From Microlunatus phosphovorus NM-1 (GTDB lineage: Bacteria > Actinomycetota > Actinomycetes > Propionibacteriales > Propionibacteriaceae): a stretch of 64,000 nucleotides of DNA. The position numbers and the translations under genes were made by a program. The notes below the pieces were generated by a model. That model was not told where the DNA came from. It searched no databases and saw nothing but the letters and a program-made list of their open reading frames with translations. The stretch covers positions 558,001 through 622,000 of the forward strand of contig NC_015635.1 in NCBI RefSeq assembly GCF_000270245.1. Direction: 5' to 3'. Each line of letters starts with the position of its first letter. Position 1 is the first letter of the stretch. Positions 59,246 to 64,000 of this stretch are shown here, one piece after another.

Positions 59246-60493
59246 TCAGGCTTCGAGAGTCACTTGCGTCGCCCCCGCGGGGCGTTCGGCGCGTCGCCGC
59301 TGCAGATCGGCGCGGACTTCTGGATCCAGAGCCGCGTCGAGACTGGTCCACGCGAGCAGCACGGCGCCGTCGATCGCGGCATCGTCCGCCGCCGGTGTGG
59401 CGGCGGAGATCGTGAAATTGGGGTTGTGGGCCGGACCCGTCTCGCCCAGGAAGGCGATCAGCGGATGAATCGCCGGCAGCACCTGCGAGACGTTGCCCAT
59501 GTCGGTGGACCCCCCGGCGGCGGAGGCCTGGGGGGTGATCGTTCGGCCGCGTGCGACCAGGTTGCGATCCCAGAAGTCGGCCAGGGCCGGATCGGGCGCG
59601 ACTGGGGCGTACGGATGTTCGGTGGGCGCCCACTCCCAGGTGCACCCGGTGGCGATCGCCGCACCCTCGAAGCAGGCGAGCACGCGCTTCTTCAACGAGC
59701 GCCAGATGTCGATGTCGTACGCTCGCAGTTCCACCTGGACGACGGTCTTGTCCGGGATCACGTTCGTCGCCTCGCCGCCGAGGGAGACGAACGCGTTCAT
59801 GTTGGTTTCCTTGGGCACGTGCTGGCGCAACAGGCCGATGGCAGTGAGGGCGAGCGTCGCGGCCGCCGCAGCGTTGATGCCCTGGTCCGGCATGGCGGCC
59901 GCGTGCGCGGTCAGGCCGTGGAAGATGACCTCGAACCGGTCGACGGCGGTCGAATGGAAGCCCGAGGCACTGCCGTCCTCGCCGGTCATGCCGTGCACCA
60001 TCAAGGAGAAGTCGACGTCCTCCCAGGCGCCGGCCAACAACATCGCCACCTTGCCGCCGCCATGCTCCTCGGCGGGCGTTCCCAGCAGCTTCACTCGCAG
60101 TCCGGCCTCGTCAGCGACCGACGCCAGGGCAAGAGCCGCGCCCACGCCGGCGGTCGCGATCACGTTGTGCCCGCAGCCGTGCCCTATGCCGGGCAGCGCG
60201 TCGTACTCGGCACAGACCGCGACGGTGAGATCGCCTTCGCCGAAGGTGGCCTCGACAGCGGTCTCGATGCCGTAGGCACCCAACTCGGTGGCGAATCCGG
60301 CGTCCCGCATGATGTCCGCGATCCGCGCGGACGCCTTGAACTCCTGCCAGGAGAGTTCTGGATTCGCATGAATCTCGCGGCTCAGTTCGAGCAGTTGGGG
60401 CTTGCGACGCTCGACTTCGGCGGCGGCTTGATCCTTGAGCAGCTGAGTCTTCGGCGGTGCCGTTGGGGCCGATGCTGCGATGGAATTGGTCAC
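59246..60493 (-). CDS. M20 family amidohydrolase (AbgB-like)
   Basis: The 415-residue protein has the M20D pattern: LSREIHANPELSWQEFKASARIADIM, VAVCAEYDALPGIGHGCGHNVIATAG (metal-binding Cys/His), GTPAEEHGGGKVAMLLAGAW (Glu-Glu) and SVGG-type segments ending AGGSTDMGNVSQVLPAIHP. AbgB-like enzymes split p-aminobenzoyl-glutamate or other N-acyl amino acids. It is divergent from the Lrp gene, which probably controls the unit, and is upstream of the DUF3100 gene in the same operon. Confidence 0.9.
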   Translation of the reverse strand: MTNSIAASAPTAPPKTQLLKDQAAAEVERRKPQLLELSREIHANPELSWQEFKASARIADIMRDAGFATELGAYGIETAVEATFGEGDLTVAVCAEYDALPGIGHGCGHNVIATAGVGAALALASVADEAGLRVKLLGTPAEEHGGGKVAMLLAGAWEDVDFSLMVHGMTGEDGSASGFHSTAVDRFEVIFHGLTAHAAAMPDQGINAAAAATLALTAIGLLRQHVPKETNMNAFVSLGGEATNVIPDKTVVQVELRAYDIDIWRSLKKRVLACFEGAAIATGCTWEWAPTEHPYAPVAPDPALADFWDRNLVARGRTITPQASAAGGSTDMGNVSQVLPAIHPLIAFLGETGPAHNPNFTISAATPAADDAAIDGAVLLAWTSLDAALDPEVRADLQRRRAERPAGATQVTLEA

Positions 60494-60630
60494 GGAGGGA
60501 TCCTTTGGTTCGGCGGCAGGATTCTGTACTGCCGGGTGTTACCGGCGTGCTACATTGCTGGAAATCTGCGGAATTTGTATCAGAGCTGCCAAGATATGCG
60601 CCGTCCGGGGTTGAAGAGGCGGGGGACTCG

Positions 60631-61689
60631 ATGGAACTCGACGAGCTCGATGCGCGGCTGGTGCACGCGTTGCAGGTGGAGCCACGGGCGAGCTGGTCCG
60701 ACCTCGCTCCGATCGTGGGGGCTGATTCCGCGACCTTGGCACGACGCTGGGCGCGGCTGCACGCCGAAGGTATCGCGTGGACCACGGGCTATCTGGAACC
60801 GGCCCAGTACGCCATCGTGGAGTTGGACTTCGACCGGCACGTCACCCGCGAAGTCGCTGCCCGGCTCCAGCAGAATCCCGGCGTGTTCGTGATCGACGTC
60901 TGCTCAGGTTCACGGGATCTCCTGCTGATCGTCATCGCACCGGATATCCGTTCGCTGGCTGACTTCGTGACCGGTCCCGATCTCAAAGGACTGGGGGCCG
61001 TCCGGACCCATCTGGTCAGCGAACTCCTTTCGGATGGCTCTCATTGGCGGCTGCGGGCGCTGAGTCCAGCCGAGGTAGAGCGGATTCCGCCGCCCAGGCT
61101 GCCCCGGGCCCGCGCCGCCCGAACGATTCCTGACGATCTCGCGGCAGCCATCGCCCGCGAGGTCTGGATGGACGGGCGGGCGTCCGTGGCCGCGATCGCT
61201 GCCGCCAGCGGATTCACGCCGCAGCGAATCAGCGATGCCATCGCCGTCCTGCGGTCGCGCGGGATCTTGCGGCTGCGTACGGACGTGGCGCGTGCGGCAT
61301 CGGGCTGGCCGGTCTACGCCTGGTATTTCGTGGAGGCACCGGCTCGGACGATCGAGTCGGCGCGGGCACGCATCGTGGCCGTCCCGGAGGTCCGACTGGC
61401 CGCGGTCTGCGCCAGTCGATACAACCTGATCCTGGCCGTCTGGCTTCGTACGCTCGCGGATGTGAACCGGTTCGAGCTTGCGCTCGGCAAGGCGTTGGAG
61501 GGTGCCCGGGTCGCCGACCGAGCCGTCGTCCTGCACATGATGAAGCAGATCGGCAGATCGCTCGGCACGGACACCCGAGCGGCAGGACCGCAGTTGAACG
61601 AGCCGCCGCCCACTCCCTGGATAAGTCAGGAGCTTTCGGGGAATGCGAGGATCGGACGGGTACGTCCGCGTGGGGAAGGAGACGGGTGA
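60631..61689 (+). CDS. Lrp/AsnC family regulator, two-module
   Basis: From ATG 60631 (GAAGAGGCGGGGG upstream) the 352-residue protein has two tandem halves. Each has an AsnC-type HTH: first LDARLVHALQVEPRASWSDLAPIVGADSATLARRWARLHAEG, second REVWMDGRASVAAIAAASGFTPQRISDAIAVLRSRG near residue 170. Each is followed by a RAM-like ligand domain. The doubled form occurs in Actinobacteria. It is divergent from the amidohydrolase and its stop overlaps the following oxidoreductase start, so it probably controls both in response to an amino acid. Confidence 0.87.
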   Translation: MELDELDARLVHALQVEPRASWSDLAPIVGADSATLARRWARLHAEGIAWTTGYLEPAQYAIVELDFDRHVTREVAARLQQNPGVFVIDVCSGSRDLLLIVIAPDIRSLADFVTGPDLKGLGAVRTHLVSELLSDGSHWRLRALSPAEVERIPPPRLPRARAARTIPDDLAAAIAREVWMDGRASVAAIAAASGFTPQRISDAIAVLRSRGILRLRTDVARAASGWPVYAWYFVEAPARTIESARARIVAVPEVRLAAVCASRYNLILAVWLRTLADVNRFELALGKALEGARVADRAVVLHMMKQIGRSLGTDTRAAGPQLNEPPPTPWISQELSGNARIGRVRPRGEGDG

Positions 61690-62852
61690 TGGAACTGCTG
61701 GATGGCGGCCGTGTGGTCATCGTCGGGGGCGGGGTGATCGGGCTCTCCATCGCTTACCACTTGACGCTGCGGGGCTATCGCGACGTGACCGTCGTAGAGC
61801 GCAACCATCCCGGTGACGGGGCCACGGCCCGCGCCACCGGCGGGATTCGGCAGCAGTTCTCCTCCCGGGTGAATGTCGAGCTCTCCCGTCGATCCATCCC
61901 TTTCTGGCAGACCTTCGAGGAGCGCACCGGCTCGCCGCTCGACTTCCGGCAGCACGGCTATCTCTTCCTGATCGACAACGAGGCTCAGTACGAGGTCTTC
62001 CGCCGTAACGCCGCCATGCAGCGCGAGCTGGGTGTCGACGTACGCGAGTTGCGTCCCGATGAGATCGCCGAGGTGTTCCCGCCGACCGAGGTGGACGACC
62101 TGGTGGGCGGGACCTATACCCCGGAGGATGGCTCCGCCTCACCGGCGGACGCGGTGGCCGGTCTGCTGCGCGCGGCCCGGGCTCAAGGTGCGGAGATCCG
62201 CCAACAGACCGAGGTTGTCGGTCTGACCTGCACCTCGGATGGGGCGATTCGGGCAGTCGAGACCTCCGAGGGATCGATCGAGGCGGAACGGGTGATCATT
62301 GCGGCCGGCCCGCAGGCGCGGCAGGTCGGCCGGCTGTGCGGCGTACACATTCCCGTCTCCCCGCACTCGCGGCAGGCGTTCGCGACCGCACCGTTGGCGG
62401 CGATCGACCCGGGCTACCCGTTGACCGTGGACATGGCCACCGGTGCCTACGTCCATCCGGAGGCCACCGGCGGTACGGCGGTGATCGGCGGCAACGACCG
62501 GGAGACGGCCAGCAGCGAGGCGGCGACCGTCGACTGGTCACGCGTCACCTCGCTGGCTGAAGCGATCGCCGGCCGATTCCCGGCGCTGGAGGATCTGGAG
62601 ATCACCAACGCCTGGGCAGGCCTGCGGGAAATGACGCCCGACGACCACGCCATCGTGGGCCCGATCGAGTCACGACCAGGACTCTGGGTCGTGGCCGGAT
62701 TCTCCGGCCACGGCTTCATGCAGGCTCCCGCGGTCGGTGAGGCTCTGGCCAGTTGGTTCGTGGACGGCGATCCCGGGATGGATCTCTCCCGCTTGGCGTT
62801 GTCCCGCTTCGGCGATGCGGCGGTCGCCACGCTCGAGACGACGGTCTTCTAG
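61689..62852 (+). CDS. FAD-dependent amino acid/amine oxidoreductase (DAO family)
   Basis: The 387-residue protein starts with the FAD-binding VVIVGGGVIGLSIAYHLTLRG (GGGVIG) and contains GDGATARATGGIRQQFS (sarcosine-oxidase/DAO signature). FRQHGYLFLI and a C-terminal AGLREMTPDDHAIVGPIESRPGLWVVAGFSGHGFMQAPAVGEALASW follow, the standard closure of sarcosine oxidase and related glycine/D-amino acid oxidases. Substrate unknown. ATG 61689 overlaps the Lrp gene stop (TGATG), so it is in the same operon. Confidence 0.9.
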   Translation: MELLDGGRVVIVGGGVIGLSIAYHLTLRGYRDVTVVERNHPGDGATARATGGIRQQFSSRVNVELSRRSIPFWQTFEERTGSPLDFRQHGYLFLIDNEAQYEVFRRNAAMQRELGVDVRELRPDEIAEVFPPTEVDDLVGGTYTPEDGSASPADAVAGLLRAARAQGAEIRQQTEVVGLTCTSDGAIRAVETSEGSIEAERVIIAAGPQARQVGRLCGVHIPVSPHSRQAFATAPLAAIDPGYPLTVDMATGAYVHPEATGGTAVIGGNDRETASSEAATVDWSRVTSLAEAIAGRFPALEDLEITNAWAGLREMTPDDHAIVGPIESRPGLWVVAGFSGHGFMQAPAVGEALASWFVDGDPGMDLSRLALSRFGDAAVATLETTVF

Positions 62853-62986
62853 CTTCCTCCGGCCTAGCCGTCGGCCAGCGCGGCTGCTTGCCCGTTCTTC
62901 GCGAGGGCGCAAGAATGCGCGCACGCAGACCGAGGACCCTGAGCCTGCGACCCCCGCACAGGGGATTCAGAGAGGAGGGGTCTGCG

Positions 62987-64000
62987 ATGCCGTCCCAGGA
63001 GCCCGAGACAATCGACCGCTACACGATCGACACCGCACCGGCGACCGGCTTCCACTATCGACTGGCGTTGTTCACCGGCGGTGGGAAGTTCATCGACGGC
63101 TACACGCTGGGCGTGCTGACGGTGGCACTCGCGGTGATACCGCCGGACTTCGGGATGACTCCGTTCTATGCCGGCCTGGTGGGCTCGGCCGCCCTCTTCG
63201 GGCTCTTCATCGGCAGCGCCTTCATCGGCCCGTTGGCGGACCGGATCGGCCGGAAGCGTCTCTACACCGCCGACCTGATCCTGTTCCTGGCGGCCGCGCT
63301 CGCCCAGTTCTTCGTGCAGAGTCCGTCGCAGCTCTTCGTGATGCGACTCATCCTGGGCATCGCTATCGGTATCGACTACGCCGTCGCCCCCACCTACCTG
63401 TCGGAGATGCTGCCGAAGCGGTTGCGCGGCCCGTTGCTGGGCAGCCTGGCCGAGATCTGGCGGATCGGCTTCCTCGCCTCCGTCATCGTCGGATACTTCA
63501 TGCGCGACATGGGTCCGGGTGCCTGGAAATGGATCCTGGTCACCAGCGCGGTGCCGACGGCCCTCGTCATGCTGCTGCGTTTGGGTGCGCCCGAATCGCC
63601 GCGCTGGCTGGTGCGACAAGGTCGCGACGCCGAGGCCGACGCGATCGTGAAGAAGTACATCAACCCCGAGGCCGGTATCCATGACCTGATCGCCACGGTC
63701 GGCCACGAGCAAGGACACAAGCGGAGCACCTGGGAAGCGACCCGGATCCTGTTCAGCAAGCAGTGGCGCTCCCGTACCCTGTTCGCCGGCTTCTTCTGGA
63801 TCGCCCAGGCGACTCCGCAGACGGCGATCTTCACCTTCCTGCCGGCACTGTTCGTGGCGCTCGGCTTGGCAGGCGGCCTCGGACCGACGCTGATTCAGAA
63901 CATCTTCTTCGCCGTCGGCGGCGTGGTGGGCATGTTCTTGATCAACCTGATCAGCCGCCGGAAGATGCTGGTCTCCACCTTCTGGCTGATGGCGATCTCG
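62987..64000 (+). CDS. MFS transporter (sugar-porter-like), 3' end outside window
   Basis: An ATG at 62987 follows AGAGGAGGGG and the frame stays open to the last base, so 338 codons are seen. After a short polar start come KFIDGYTLGVLTVALAVIPP and at least eight helices. The MFS loop motif appears as GPLADRIGRKRLYTAD and the second as GAPESPRWLVRQGRDAEAD, both typical of sugar-porter-type MFS. It probably imports the substrate for the oxidoreductase upstream and belongs to the same regulon. Confidence 0.88.
   Translation, partial: MPSQEPETIDRYTIDTAPATGFHYRLALFTGGGKFIDGYTLGVLTVALAVIPPDFGMTPFYAGLVGSAALFGLFIGSAFIGPLADRIGRKRLYTADLILFLAAALAQFFVQSPSQLFVMRLILGIAIGIDYAVAPTYLSEMLPKRLRGPLLGSLAEIWRIGFLASVIVGYFMRDMGPGAWKWILVTSAVPTALVMLLRLGAPESPRWLVRQGRDAEADAIVKKYINPEAGIHDLIATVGHEQGHKRSTWEATRILFSKQWRSRTLFAGFFWIAQATPQTAIFTFLPALFVALGLAGGLGPTLIQNIFFAVGGVVGMFLINLISRRKMLVSTFWLMAIS

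Overview
The window is high-GC, densely coded DNA from an actinobacterium. A polyphosphate-type glucokinase (ppgK), an ECF42 sigma factor with its DGPF partner, an HspR-like repressor beside Hsp20, an AfsR-type regulator and frequent GTG starts all fit Actinobacteria. Propionibacteriales (a Microlunatus-like Propionibacteriaceae) is my best guess, inferred from gene content and not proven here. No rRNA, CRISPR array, recognisable transposase or replication origin is visible. Two tRNA genes are present: tRNA-Sec(UCA) and tRNA-Gly(CCC).

Layout. 1-7.4 kb: the end of a universal stress protein gene, an APC permease, small membrane and unknown genes, an M50-type metalloprotease, dGTPase (dgt) and pgi. 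7.4-17.1 kb: mixed accessory genes, including a MerB-like protein divergent from an AraC regulator, two HAD phosphatases, an Arg/Gly-rich protein behind a repeat-rich promoter, the ECF42/DGPF pair, a FrnE-type DsbA oxidoreductase and a FUSC-like membrane gene that looks frameshifted. 17.1-17.9 kb: an HspR-like regulator and hsp20 share a promoter/operator region. 18.1-23.6 kb: a formate dehydrogenase operon whose catalytic subunit is a selenoprotein (in-frame TGA at 18622, stem-loop just downstream), followed by a 4Fe-4S subunit and an NrfD-type membrane anchor. 31.6-35.9 kb: the complete bacterial selenocysteine system (selD, tRNA-Sec, selA, selB).

The formate dehydrogenase and selenium blocks would be adjacent but for about 8 kb between them. 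That block is bracketed by two direct copies of a roughly 100-bp repeat. It holds a type II toxin-antitoxin pair, a decayed second copy of the nrfD 3' end, and two very large genes (1028 and 1207 aa) of unknown function. This is the strongest candidate in the window for a mobile, undescribed cassette.

36-50 kb: a DUF218 protein, two base-excision glycosylases (AlkA-like and Nei/Fpg), a membrane-anchored polysaccharide deacetylase, a glycogen-debranching-like enzyme, argS, ppgK, a bacterial PH-domain locus whose large member is fused to a kinase-like domain, and a DUF4143 ATPase. Two intergenic segments (36725-36858 and 43649-43775) are related by sequence and share a nested stem structure with compensatory base changes. 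They may encode an unrecognised structured RNA or belong to a structured repeat family.

50-64 kb: an AfsR-like regulator divergent from a four-gene membrane/epimerase operon, a TetR regulator, and an amino-acid-type catabolic cluster (DUF3100 transporter, M20 amidohydrolase, two-module Lrp/AsnC regulator, FAD amine oxidoreductase, MFS transporter cut by the window end).
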